DNA of 64,000 bases from Marinobacter azerbaijanicus (GCF_030250645.1 NZ_JASSVS010000001.1:186001-250000), one strand, 5' to 3'. Shown: positions 37,367 through 46,081, numbered from the stretch's first letter. Notes: generated from the sequence alone by a model not told the origin. A program made the numbers and translations.

Positions 37367-39331
37367 ATGTCGATAAGCAAAGTTCTGGGCCTTGGAAGCG
37401 CCGTCATTCTCATCACTGGCTGTCAAAGCTGGCAGTTTCGGGATATTGAGAGACTCCCACCCACAGCAGCGATTCCCCAGGAAAGCGAACCAGGAAAAGT
37501 GGATGTATGGTATTTCGACGGTATATCCGGGGAGACCGTGGACAGCCTGACCAGTGCGGCGGCGTATCCGGACTCGCCCAGCGAAATTACCGAGTTGAAC
37601 CAACTGGAGAACCTGCAGAACCGGGCAAACAATTACGGCACATTGATCCGCGGCTATATAGAAGCACCGCAAACCGGCGAATATACCTTCTATGTGGCCG
37701 GAGACGACGAGACCCAGTTCTGGCTTTCCGAGTCCGAAAACCCGGATCTTGCCAATCAGATAGCAACCACCGGAAGAGCTACTGCTATTGGGGACTACAC
37801 CCGCTACTCCTCACAAACCTCTCCTTCCATGTACCTTGAAACCGGACGCCGGTACTACTTCGAGCTCCGGCATAAGGAAGGTGGCTGGGATGATCACTTC
37901 AGCGTGGCCTGGGAAGGCCCGGGAACCAGCCGCCAGGTGGTCAGTGGTGATTATCTCCACAGCTATGCACAGCAGACGCCCGCTGCCGAGAAGGAACTGA
38001 CCCCCGAAGAGGCCTATGAAACGGGTTACCGGGTGGGTTTCTTTGACGCTGAACAGGGCCTGGCCTTCACCCCCGACTACCCTCCCCTGGACGCAGACGG
38101 TGACGGCCTCTATGACAACTGGGAAGTGGTCTACGGCCTCAGCCCGGTAGATCCGGCCGACGCCAACTCGGATCAGGACAACGATCTTCTCAATGCGCTG
38201 GATGAGTTCTGGAGCGGGACCGACCCCACCAATTCAGATACCGATGGTGACGGACTTCCCGATGGTTACGAATTCGCCTATGGCCTGAACCCCCGGGACC
38301 CATCAGACGCAACTGTTGACCTGGACGGTGATGGCTACAGTGTGCTGGAAGAATACCAGGCCGGCACCGACCCGACCGATCCTGCCGACACGCCGGTGCA
38401 GGAACCGGAGTATACAGGCGGCTTTGTCGGCCAGTATTTCAGTGGAACCGGGTTTGACGAGTTTCTTTACACCCAGAAGGATCCGACCATCCAGTTCAAC
38501 TGGGGCAGCGGCAGCCCCTCACCAGATATACCCAATAACAACTTCAGCATCCGCTGGCAGGGATGGTTTGTGCCACCCCATACCGATGGCATCCAAAGCT
38601 ATCAGCTAACAACCCGCACGGATGACGGCGTGCGCCTGTTTGTAAACGGTGAGCTGGTGATCGACCAGTGGAAGAATCAATCTGCCACGTCCTACTCTAA
38701 CGAGCTGAGTGTCGGGCCTGATGAGCGCGTCGCTATTACCATGGAATATTACGAGGCTGGGTGGGACGCATCAGCAGCATTTTCCGTAACGGATCAGCAG
38801 ACAGGTACAGAGCTCGATGCCAGTACCGTCATTGAAAGCCTTGACCTCACTACCAGCCCCGAGATCAGCTCACTGGGCGACGGCATCACTGACATCTACA
38901 AGCTACGTTATGGTCTACCCCTGTTGCAGCCCACTGCAGACCTGGTACTCAATAACGAAGGGGTAACCGTATTGGAGGCCTATCAGTCGGGCCTGCACCC
39001 ATACACTCTGGAAACTGTCAGTGAACCTGACGCCCCAATCACGGAAACTGCGCCCACAGAGCCAGCAACCTCCACCGTGACACTCAACTGGACCGCACCA
39101 GGCACCCGAGTAGACGGCAGCAGTATCTCGCTGAGCGAAATCAGCCACTACGAAATCAACTACGGCCAGTCGACGGATTCTCTGGATCAGGAAGTCCGCG
39201 TAGAGGCCGACGACACCTCGTACACCCTGGAAGGCCTGGCCCAGGGAACCTGGTACTTCACGATCCGCGTAGTGGATACCGACGGCCTCACCAGTCAGGC
39301 GTCCGATACCGTGGAGGTCCAGGTGCAGTGA
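37367..39331 (+). CDS. PA14 / thrombospondin-3 / fibronectin-III lipoprotein
   Basis: The 654-residue product has a lipobox (LITGC, Cys near residue 19), a first PA14 domain (about 45-200), a block of Asp-rich calcium-binding thrombospondin type 3 repeats (about 243-340, such as DADGDGLYDNWEVVYG and DTDGDGLPDGYEF), a second PA14 domain (about 350-480) and a fibronectin type III domain (about 565-654). PA14 domains typically bind glycans and the Asp repeats bind Ca2+, so a surface or periplasmic glycan-binding protein is likely. There is no PEP-CTERM tail. Its place between prsT and the PEP-CTERM protein suggests it works in the same matrix system. GGAAGG precedes the ATG. Confidence 0.85.
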   Translation: MSISKVLGLGSAVILITGCQSWQFRDIERLPPTAAIPQESEPGKVDVWYFDGISGETVDSLTSAAAYPDSPSEITELNQLENLQNRANNYGTLIRGYIEAPQTGEYTFYVAGDDETQFWLSESENPDLANQIATTGRATAIGDYTRYSSQTSPSMYLETGRRYYFELRHKEGGWDDHFSVAWEGPGTSRQVVSGDYLHSYAQQTPAAEKELTPEEAYETGYRVGFFDAEQGLAFTPDYPPLDADGDGLYDNWEVVYGLSPVDPADANSDQDNDLLNALDEFWSGTDPTNSDTDGDGLPDGYEFAYGLNPRDPSDATVDLDGDGYSVLEEYQAGTDPTDPADTPVQEPEYTGGFVGQYFSGTGFDEFLYTQKDPTIQFNWGSGSPSPDIPNNNFSIRWQGWFVPPHTDGIQSYQLTTRTDDGVRLFVNGELVIDQWKNQSATSYSNELSVGPDERVAITMEYYEAGWDASAAFSVTDQQTGTELDASTVIESLDLTTSPEISSLGDGITDIYKLRYGLPLLQPTADLVLNNEGVTVLEAYQSGLHPYTLETVSEPDAPITETAPTEPATSTVTLNWTAPGTRVDGSSISLSEISHYEINYGQSTDSLDQEVRVEADDTSYTLEGLAQGTWYFTIRVVDTDGLTSQASDTVEVQVQ

Positions 39332-39381
39332 CCTGTTCTCCTGGAAATACTCTTGTGGCGGGGCCGCCAACAGAGCCGTCA

Positions 39382-39396
39382 CTGGAGTTTTTCCAG
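39382..39396. promoter_or_regulatory. Possible activator-binding palindrome upstream of the PEP-CTERM promoter
   Basis: CTGGA-GTTTT-TCCAG is a perfect five-base inverted repeat whose edge lies 82 bases upstream of the -24 element, a usual distance for an enhancer of a sigma-54 promoter. The rest of 39332-39478 shows only a T-rich run. No second copy was found, so assignment to PrsR is a guess. Confidence 0.25.
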
Positions 39397-39478
39397 GCCA
39401 CGATCCCAAGGCGTCCAAATACTTTACACCTCTACAGCCTAATCCATTTTTTTTCTTTTATTTACAGCATCTTAACTA

Positions 39479-39495
39479 TTGGCACGCTAACTGCA
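39479..39495 (+). promoter_or_regulatory. Sigma-54 (-24/-12) promoter of the PEP-CTERM gene
   Basis: TTGGCACGCTAACTGCA matches the -24/-12 consensus YTGGCACGrNNNTTGCW at nearly every position, with GG and GC separated by exactly ten bases as RpoN requires. Transcription would start near 39507, giving a short leader with a GGAGGAG ribosome site ahead of the ATG at 39543. The cluster encodes PrsR, a sigma-54-dependent activator, which makes this a strong candidate target. Confidence 0.85.
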
Positions 39496-39542
39496 TTCTT
39501 AAAAGTGAATAGAAAAGATACCGCTCACTGGAGGAGTGAATA

Positions 39543-40208
39543 ATGAGATTATCCACAACAAGCATGATCTTCGCAGCAACGTTTGCCGTTTCCGGCTTTG
39601 CGAGTGCTGCCTATATCGATACGGATGCCAGCGGACCCAATGCAGGCACCTATACCGTTCCGAGCGATAACAGCTATGCCAGCGGAACCACGAACCCCGG
39701 CGGAACCTTTGTTGGCACCCCGGAATACAGTGTCGGCGATTCTGCACTCTCTGGAAACAGCGTGGTGTTCTCGTCCAACGACAAATTCAAGTTGACATTC
39801 ACCTTCATCGGCTATGAAGCTGGTTGGCAGAATGTGTTCCTTTACAACGGTGTGGAAATTTTTAACACCTATGACTCCGGTACTGTTGGGAATACTTTTT
39901 CCACGGTCGTAACCGGAACAACAGGGGCTAACCTCGACTTTGGTTTTGCCACCTACAAGTTCTCAGGATCAGTTCAAGATAGCCAGGACAACGACAGTAC
40001 AAACGACTCGACGTCGTTTAACTTCGTTATCAATGAGCTGGGCGAAGACTCTCTACTCTTGAGTCTTGACGACGACAACCAGGTCGACGATAACCACGAC
40101 GACATGTTGATCAAAGTCCAGGCATCAAAGGTACCGGAGCCGGGCACAGTGGCACTTCTGGGCCTTGGCCTTGCCGGACTGGCCCTGCGTCGCAGAGCCA
40201 AGAAGTAA
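39543..40208 (+). CDS. PEP-CTERM sorting-domain protein
   Basis: The 221-residue protein has a signal peptide (to about residue 22, FASA-A), a Ser/Thr/Asn/Gly-rich beta-type body and an acidic stretch near 145-190. It ends with a PEP-CTERM tail at residues 197-221: VPEPG, a hydrophobic run (TVALLGLGLAGLAL) and a basic end (RRRAKK). PEP-CTERM tails are cut and probably transferred to a lipid or glycan by exosortase, here the XrtA-EpsI protein at 41340-42881. The upstream -24/-12 promoter and downstream terminator frame it as a single-gene transcript. In floc-forming bacteria such proteins hold matrix and cells together (from memory), so a matrix role is plausible. Confidence 0.93.
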   Translation: MRLSTTSMIFAATFAVSGFASAAYIDTDASGPNAGTYTVPSDNSYASGTTNPGGTFVGTPEYSVGDSALSGNSVVFSSNDKFKLTFTFIGYEAGWQNVFLYNGVEIFNTYDSGTVGNTFSTVVTGTTGANLDFGFATYKFSGSVQDSQDNDSTNDSTSFNFVINELGEDSLLLSLDDDNQVDDNHDDMLIKVQASKVPEPGTVALLGLGLAGLALRRRAKK

Positions 40209-40247
40209 TGGTGTAATAGCGCAAGACACATTGTGCTAGAATGGAAG

Positions 40248-40273
40248 ACCCTGCCTACCGGCAGGGTTTTTTT
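40248..40273 (+). terminator. Intrinsic terminator after the PEP-CTERM gene
   Basis: ACCCTGCC (40248-40255), a four-base loop and GGCAGGGT (40260-40267) form a perfect eight-pair stem followed by TTTTTT. It ends the PEP-CTERM transcript and lies 24 bases ahead of the GTG chosen as start of the next gene. An earlier ATG at 40241 sits upstream of and reads through this hairpin, and so is an unlikely start. Confidence 0.88.
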
Positions 40274-40297
40274 GTGTCATTGGAGCGACGAATCTCA

Positions 40298-41386
40298 GTG
40301 CTTGTTGAAATTGTTTACACTCTTTCAGGCCGGGGACTGGTCAAGGATGCCGACCTTCTCAAAGATGTCATTGGTTCTCTGGGGCATGATGTTTCAATAA
40401 ACGCATTGCCACGCCAACACCCACTACTGACGCATCTCTCAGGTAAATGGGGGCGTGCAACAAAGCGGATTCCCTCCCCGCGCCTCCTTCAAATGATCAA
40501 TTCACTGCAACGAAAAATATGCCGCCTTTTTCACAGTAATGCCCTGAACGCAGATCTTGTCATCCATCTGGAAAACATTCACCCACGCTATATCAACCCA
40601 CTTTGCCCTAACTGGCTGATTCCCAATCAGGAGTGGTTTCGCCCCGAGCGCATCCATTACCTGGAAGATATCCAGTCTGTCCTTTGCAAGACGCATGCTG
40701 CAAAGGAATGCTTCAAATCACTTCACCCAGATGTGCGCTTCCTAGGCTTTTCAGCGCCGATTGCCACGCACTTAAGCGACTGGCAACCGCCTGATAGGAA
40801 TCCCGACCGTATTCTTCATGTAGCAGGCTCCAGCCCGTTTAAAGGCACTGACGTAGTATTGGAGGCCTGGAAGAAAAATCCAGAATGGCCATGCCTTACG
40901 CTAGTAGCAAACATTCCGCAAATTGGAGTTCGTCTTCCTCCCAACGTCGTGCTGAAAAGTAACCTGAGTGAACCTGAACTACAGGCCCTATGGCAGGAGG
41001 CCGCCATTGTCGTTAACCCGTCGGAGGTTGAAGGCTATGGTCAAGTACTGGCGGAAGCGATGTGTTACGGGGCCGTCGTCATTACCACAGACTCTCCCCC
41101 GATGAATGAGCTGGTGAGCAATGACAGGGGATACCTCGTGCCGTACACGGAGACAGCGTGCTTCCGGCTGGGCATGCGATACAAGGTATCCGCAGAGAAC
41201 CTTGAGCAGGTAGTTAACCGGGCGCTCAACGATTCAGGCGAACTGAGGGCTCAGAAAGCGAGAAATGCCCTCGACTGGACGAGAGACAACCACGAAGCCT
41301 TTATACGGCGGCTGGAGCATTACCTGAATTCGGCAATACCTAATGCCGGAAGCGCTGATCAATCTTCCGGACAATCGCAGGCATAG
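40298..41386 (+). CDS. Glycosyltransferase, GT4-like
   Basis: The protein is about 362 residues if it starts at GTG 40298 (GGAG 12 bases upstream, a poor site); the true start is uncertain. The C-terminal half holds a GT-B retaining-transferase domain with RILHVAGSSPFKGTDVVLEAW and the NPSEVEGYGQVLAEAM nucleotide-sugar motif with its E-x7-E pair. It is the only plus-strand glycosyltransferase beside the polysaccharide row. Its last 47 bases overlap the end of the exosortase gene on the other strand. No own promoter is clear, so it may depend on leakage through the terminator. Confidence 0.8.
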   Translation: MLVEIVYTLSGRGLVKDADLLKDVIGSLGHDVSINALPRQHPLLTHLSGKWGRATKRIPSPRLLQMINSLQRKICRLFHSNALNADLVIHLENIHPRYINPLCPNWLIPNQEWFRPERIHYLEDIQSVLCKTHAAKECFKSLHPDVRFLGFSAPIATHLSDWQPPDRNPDRILHVAGSSPFKGTDVVLEAWKKNPEWPCLTLVANIPQIGVRLPPNVVLKSNLSEPELQALWQEAAIVVNPSEVEGYGQVLAEAMCYGAVVITTDSPPMNELVSNDRGYLVPYTETACFRLGMRYKVSAENLEQVVNRALNDSGELRAQKARNALDWTRDNHEAFIRRLEHYLNSAIPNAGSADQSSGQSQA

Positions 41387-42881
41387 TATTGTCGACGAAC
41401 ATCGCAAGAGCATCTTCGCCGTTACACTTCTCACAGGCCACACCAAATACCATGAGAGAGGCGTCCGTCCGGGGATTGAAGAATCCCGCCACCTGCGCAA
41501 GCTTGGCCCGCAGCTGGTCAGTTTCCCATAACCCTTCCACGTAATAGGTGTAAGCAATATGGACGTTCTTACCAGACCTTGGATTCTTTAGCGTAAGACC
41601 CTGAAGCGGCGTTCCACCAGGTGAGCTCATTCGGAAAAAACGCTCGGGAACCCATTCATCCCTTTCATAGAGTCGATTCCAGTACTGGACCAACTCAGCC
41701 CGGTGCCTCTGGTACTCGTAGCCATAAACCCCGAGAAACAGGGATTTTTCAGGACCGCTTCCCTCAGCAACGCTTTGGCGATCAAACATTGTCTGGACAA
41801 AGGCTACGTCGGGGTTACGAACCTGAGGCCGCCAGCCATTCAGATGGTTGCCGAAAAGTGGGGCATACCGATTATGCTCGAAGTCAATGGCAAAACGCTC
41901 AGGTTCTTCAAGAACATACCCATCAGAGTTGGGCAAAAACCCAAGTACGAGCAGGGGCAGAGCGGCGGCCACCAAGGCGCCTGGCCACCGTCTGCCAAGC
42001 TTCGCAGGCCCGGCTTCAACCTCTGAACCAGTGGCCTGTTGTTCAATTCTGGTCACTTCCAGTTTTCGGCCAATAATGAACAGTGGCACCAGTGTAGCGG
42101 CAAACACCCACCAACCGAAGTTATCGTGGTCTTCAATCAGGCCCGTTTCCATGTTGGTCTCGTAGCCCATATAAATAATCACGAACACCCGAATCCAGTT
42201 TGCCAGCAACGCAAGCGCCACAGCTATCAGGAAAAAGACAATCCTCGAACGCACGCATCTGAAGTTGAGTTCTCCGTATAATACGGCAAGAGACTGGCCA
42301 ACCAGGAGGTATCTCAGGCCCGAGCAACCGTGGGCTATCTCGAAGGCGCCTACGCCGATGAGGTAGACAAAAACACCTTCCACCTCAAAATTAATATCAA
42401 AAAGCCCCAGTAGCAGTTTATTGGTTTCAACGGTGACTAACTGGAGGGTCCAGGAAAGGTAGTCCCATACTGGCACCGCGAAGAAAAGAACGCCGACTGG
42501 AATGATGAACGCCCTCACCTGTCGCCAGCCCAGCAGAATGACAAGAGCCCCCAGCAAAAGAGGAACCACGGTTAACTCACGCAGTGCCTGCAAGCGTAAA
42601 AGATCACCAAGCCCGTAGGCGATCAGGGCAAGTGCAAACGGCGCCAGCCACCACGGGTAAAACCCCGTGACAGGCGAAGTCCGCTTAGCCGCCCGCACCG
42701 TCAGAACGACGGAAACCAGAAATAGCAGAAAACCGTGAGAGTAGGATTCATCGAACTTGACCCAACGGCTGACAATACCCTCAACGGTGGGCCATATAAG
42801 CAGGAAAAGTGCCCCAAAAACGAAAAGGAATGGGAAAAAAGCCTGGATGAAACTCCGAACGTGAATCCTTTCAATCGCCAT
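41340..42881 (-). CDS. xrtA: Exosortase A fused to an EpsI domain
   Basis: The 513-residue protein joins two families that are often separate. Residues 1-275 are an eight-helix exosortase with the proposed catalytic Cys186 (HGCSGLRYL), Arg231 (ANWIRVFVI) and His252 (DHDNFGWW). After a final membrane segment (about 298-312), residues 313-513 form an EpsI/DUF3485 periplasmic domain. Exosortase A processes PEP-CTERM proteins at the inner membrane, and EpsI is linked to exopolysaccharide formation. It is the last gene of the 13-gene minus-strand polysaccharide row and its end overlaps the convergent glycosyltransferase gene by 47 bases. The only local substrate seen is the PEP-CTERM protein at 39543-40208. 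Confidence 0.93.
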   Translation of the reverse strand: MAIERIHVRSFIQAFFPFLFVFGALFLLIWPTVEGIVSRWVKFDESYSHGFLLFLVSVVLTVRAAKRTSPVTGFYPWWLAPFALALIAYGLGDLLRLQALRELTVVPLLLGALVILLGWRQVRAFIIPVGVLFFAVPVWDYLSWTLQLVTVETNKLLLGLFDINFEVEGVFVYLIGVGAFEIAHGCSGLRYLLVGQSLAVLYGELNFRCVRSRIVFFLIAVALALLANWIRVFVIIYMGYETNMETGLIEDHDNFGWWVFAATLVPLFIIGRKLEVTRIEQQATGSEVEAGPAKLGRRWPGALVAAALPLLVLGFLPNSDGYVLEEPERFAIDFEHNRYAPLFGNHLNGWRPQVRNPDVAFVQTMFDRQSVAEGSGPEKSLFLGVYGYEYQRHRAELVQYWNRLYERDEWVPERFFRMSSPGGTPLQGLTLKNPRSGKNVHIAYTYYVEGLWETDQLRAKLAQVAGFFNPRTDASLMVFGVACEKCNGEDALAMFVDNTMPAIVRKIDQRFRH

Positions 42882-42956
42882 ACATCTAAATCCCTTAGGT
42901 ACTTGCCTATCCCTTCACCATTGTGCCTGCCAGTCGAGGTTTTTGCCACGAATGGA

Positions 42957-44087
42957 TCACAACCCCACCCTGCGACTGAAAGCCCTCGCTACTGACGGCG
43001 GGCTGGCTGCCTGAATACGATACAAAGCCTTGAGCAGAGGGTTACGGACTACCTGGAACGTAGAGAATTTTACCGTTTCGCCATGAAAATGGGATTTATA
43101 GAAGTGCTTCTTGCCCGTTCCAGCCAGCAGATCATACGCACTTATCCTTTCGTTTCTGAAGGCGGACTCAATAGCGTATCCCAGATGAAGATATCCAAGG
43201 GATACTTTTGCATCAAAATCCTCCTCGTACCCGGCCTGCAGATTATACCGGCATCCACCAACCACCAGATCATACAGCGCGGAAACGCATCGCCCATTAT
43301 ACAGAATCAGACTCATGGCTGGCTCACCCCCGCACAGGTGTAGCCTTTGTAGAAGCAGTCGATGAAACCTCAGTGCCTCCCTGTCGAACGCTGGTTTGCG
43401 CCAGCGATTCCGGTGAAACGCATTCAGGTGATTGAAAAAGTCGCCGTCTCGGCCTTCTTCATGGCCCTCGAAAGCAAGTTCACCCTGCTTCTGCAAGTAT
43501 CCCCTGCGGTTATAGGCTTTCAGCCGGGTATTCTTTCCAAGCTCGCCCAACCAGTCAGCAAAAGAACCAGCCGTGTTAATGCGAACGCCTCTGTCCTCGG
43601 TACGGTGGATAATCCGGTAGCCCTGTTGACCACCAAGGCCCCGTGCCCCCAGATTTTCTAACTGTTCCGTAGGCACATCCGAACAGACCAGCTCATCCCA
43701 GGCAAGCTGTTTCAGTGCAGGGACAATCACTGCCATGACCTCGCTCTGATATCCCCGGCGAGCGATGATTCCGCAATACTCCGTCCTCACCGTTGGCGCA
43801 AGCCGCCAAGCGTTGCCGATCATATACAGACGGACAACCCGAACCCCTGCAGGCGTCACCAGGACCCGGCGGCAAAAGGGGCCAATGCCAACAAGCCTGC
43901 TCTGCTGATCGAAGACGCCCAGCAGCACCAACTCCATACCCAGAACCTGAGACCAGGTTTCCCACCAGCTATACAGCCAGGGCCAGCTCATGAACAAAGG
44001 ATTGGCATCAGACGCTTCAAGACAAGCTTGCCATTCCACCGCCATGGCCGAAAACCCAGCCTCGGAAACCGGTCTGACAGTCAGCAT
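42957..44087 (-). CDS. CelD/BcsL-like acetyltransferase (Acetyltransf_6)
   Basis: The 376-residue protein looks like a double-GNAT protein of the COG5653 type: SWPWLYSWWETW near the start, LGKNTRLKAYNRRG in the middle and AYDLLAGTGKKHFYKSHF towards the end, a phrase typical of this family. Members are found in exopolysaccharide clusters and are thought to acylate sugars or lipid-linked intermediates. It occupies the place often held by a FemAB-like protein in exosortase A clusters. It overlaps the next GNAT gene by seven bases. The acceptor is unknown. Confidence 0.8.
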   Translation of the reverse strand: MLTVRPVSEAGFSAMAVEWQACLEASDANPLFMSWPWLYSWWETWSQVLGMELVLLGVFDQQSRLVGIGPFCRRVLVTPAGVRVVRLYMIGNAWRLAPTVRTEYCGIIARRGYQSEVMAVIVPALKQLAWDELVCSDVPTEQLENLGARGLGGQQGYRIIHRTEDRGVRINTAGSFADWLGELGKNTRLKAYNRRGYLQKQGELAFEGHEEGRDGDFFNHLNAFHRNRWRKPAFDREALRFHRLLLQRLHLCGGEPAMSLILYNGRCVSALYDLVVGGCRYNLQAGYEEDFDAKVSLGYLHLGYAIESAFRNERISAYDLLAGTGKKHFYKSHFHGETVKFSTFQVVRNPLLKALYRIQAASPPSVARAFSRRVGL

Positions 44088-45181
44088 GATGCGTGCTCCC
44101 TCGCCACCCCAGGCAGGGTTTCCGTGGCGTAAAAATCACTGGCTGCCTGCAGAAATTCACCATCGGAATCACCAGCCATAATGAACCAGGCGGGCTTGTC
44201 GGAAGCGTCGACCACCCCCGGTTCGTAGATATAGAAGCGTGGCCGGCCCCTGAGCTGAACAAACCCTTCAGCCTGGAATGTTTCTGCCAACTCGGGATCT
44301 GAGGTAACTGAAATTACCTGATTAGCGTGGGGCCAGTGCCGGACTGCAGCTCTGACAAGAGTACGTTTAAGTGGGCGATTACGGAACGGGCCACAGTAAT
44401 CCACAATACGAAGAATACCCCGGCTGAAGCGGGTAACCAGAATTGCCGCCAGTTCATCATCCTGCCAAGCACAGATAAACCCGTACCGACCCAACGGGTG
44501 CCGCTGGTAACGCCAGTCAAGGTATGCAAAGTCTCTTTGAATAGCTCTTCCGTACTCAGGAGCACAATGCGCCCACAACGCGTCAACCCGCTTTTCTTCT
44601 GGTAAGCTTGAGCGCACGTCAACGTAAGTATCTGCTGCATCCGGCTCAGCGGAAAAAGCCAGCCGAAGCTTGTTCAACCACTGAAGACCAGTCATCAACC
44701 AGCTACGAACCCCCTTGCGCTGACGCACCATCCTGAAACTTCTTACCGAGTCATCTGGTACCCAGCCCAGATGACGAAGCACTGTGCAGGCGCGGTTACT
44801 GATTCCAAAGGCCATAATCACAGGCGCTTTCCTGTGAAGTTCGTGCTTGATGGCACTGCCCTGCCCCTGTCCGCGCCAATCTTCAGAAAGAAAAAAATCA
44901 CAGCTCCATAGCATCGTTACAGCCTTCCCCCGTTCGGTCGCACGAACGGGCATTACACCGTTGAACCCAACCACTGTGTCTTTGTCATCCACCAGCACAA
45001 CAGGCGTAAAAGCCAGACCGAAGGGATTGGACTCAAACTGCCATTGCCACAAATCCGTCTTGTAAGGAACATCCCTGAAAAGACTGAGCACCCCCTCGCG
45101 ATATTTCGAGTGCCAGGGGACACACCTGGGCAGACCGTTACCCTCCGGCAATTCACTCACGTTTTTTTCATTCAGCATCAT
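44081..45181 (-). CDS. GNAT-family acetyltransferase-like protein
   Basis: From the ATG at 45181, in an ATGA overlap with the glycosyltransferase stop, the protein is 366 residues. A GNAT acetyl-CoA site is visible at EDWRGQGQGSAIKHEL, in the form R-x-x-G-x-G/A, followed by a second less conserved half (ILVTRFSRGILRIVDYCGPF). Such double-GNAT proteins in polysaccharide clusters are candidates for adding acyl groups. Its two halves resemble those of the adjacent CelD-like protein in layout, and the two may have a common origin. The substrate is unknown. Confidence 0.75.
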   Translation of the reverse strand: MMLNEKNVSELPEGNGLPRCVPWHSKYREGVLSLFRDVPYKTDLWQWQFESNPFGLAFTPVVLVDDKDTVVGFNGVMPVRATERGKAVTMLWSCDFFLSEDWRGQGQGSAIKHELHRKAPVIMAFGISNRACTVLRHLGWVPDDSVRSFRMVRQRKGVRSWLMTGLQWLNKLRLAFSAEPDAADTYVDVRSSLPEEKRVDALWAHCAPEYGRAIQRDFAYLDWRYQRHPLGRYGFICAWQDDELAAILVTRFSRGILRIVDYCGPFRNRPLKRTLVRAAVRHWPHANQVISVTSDPELAETFQAEGFVQLRGRPRFYIYEPGVVDASDKPAWFIMAGDSDGEFLQAASDFYATETLPGVAREHASC

Positions 45182-46053
45182 CTTCGGGGCACCATAACGC
45201 GATACAGCGCTCTCCACACAACCGGATCCAGTGGTGCATTTCTGAACGCACCTGAAAGAGCGGTAAATGCTTTGCTGCGTTCACCGGCGCTGGCCAGATA
45301 CCTGGCCTTGCGACAATAAAACCTGGCCAGCCCCCAGCGCCGATCGCGTGGTGCCAATGCATGACCGTACCGATCCAGAAACCGCTTGATGATGAGCTCA
45401 TTTGCTTCAAACCGGCGCCGTTTATCAGACGAAATCTGATCGGCCATCACTCGGTAAGAAGCCACAATGCCAGGCAAGTAATGAAACCGATATTTCGCAG
45501 AGAATCTAAGCCAGAGTTCGTAATCATCAGCAACACCCACAGAGGTATCAAAACCGCCCATTTCATCAAAGCACCGACGCTTCACCAGCGCCGTCGTGAT
45601 ACTGACGCTGTTATCTGCGAGCAACTGACGGCTGATGTGCCCGGAATAACGGGTCATGTTTTCCAGGCTAATGACCACACCCTGCTCATCAACCATGGCT
45701 TCGTCACCATGGACGACATCAATATCCGGGTTCGCATCAAAAACAGCGACCTGTTTCTCAAGTTTGTCCAACGACCAGATATCGTCTGAATCCAGAAACG
45801 CGATAAACTCTCCATCGCTCTGAGCAAGCGCGAAATTGCGGGCAGAGCTCTGCCCCTGGTTTTCCTGATAAAAGTACCTGACTCGCTTGTCAGCAAGGAA
45901 CGCATCAACCACTGCGCGGGTATCGTCCACCGAACCATCGTCCACAATAATCAGCTCAAGGTCCTGGTAAGTCTGAGCCAGGACACTTGAAACTGCCTCG
46001 CCGATGAATCCGGCTCGGTTGTATGTGGGCGTAATGACGCTGATGGCTGCCAT
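45178..46053 (-). CDS. Family 2 glycosyltransferase
   Basis: The 291-residue protein is a GT-A enzyme of family 2. It has SVITPTYNRAGFIGEAVSSV, the first acidic motif VDDGS and the metal-binding FLDSDDIWS, then ADDYELWLRFS around the likely base Asp. The ATG at 46053 has AGGAG six bases ahead. It should transfer a sugar from a nucleotide donor to a lipid-linked oligosaccharide at the inner face of the membrane. It resembles the neighbouring GT2 protein at 46082-46966 along its whole length (same ISSDKRRRF and CFDEMGGF/CFDELGCF blocks), so the pair probably arose by duplication. Confidence 0.9.
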   Translation of the reverse strand: MAAISVITPTYNRAGFIGEAVSSVLAQTYQDLELIIVDDGSVDDTRAVVDAFLADKRVRYFYQENQGQSSARNFALAQSDGEFIAFLDSDDIWSLDKLEKQVAVFDANPDIDVVHGDEAMVDEQGVVISLENMTRYSGHISRQLLADNSVSITTALVKRRCFDEMGGFDTSVGVADDYELWLRFSAKYRFHYLPGIVASYRVMADQISSDKRRRFEANELIIKRFLDRYGHALAPRDRRWGLARFYCRKARYLASAGERSKAFTALSGAFRNAPLDPVVWRALYRVMVPRR

Positions 46054-46081
46054 CAAGTACTCCTGAAACGGTTCACGGCGA

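Noticed and set aside
40241..40298. ATG start at 40241 for the glycosyltransferase
   Set aside because: It lies ahead of and would be translated through the intrinsic terminator after the PEP-CTERM gene and has no ribosome site.
42917..42932. Sigma-54-like TGGCAGGCACAATGGT ahead of the exosortase gene (minus strand)
   Set aside because: The -12 GC is replaced by GG and the -12 context is wrong; the gene is also inside a minus-strand row with no need for its own promoter.
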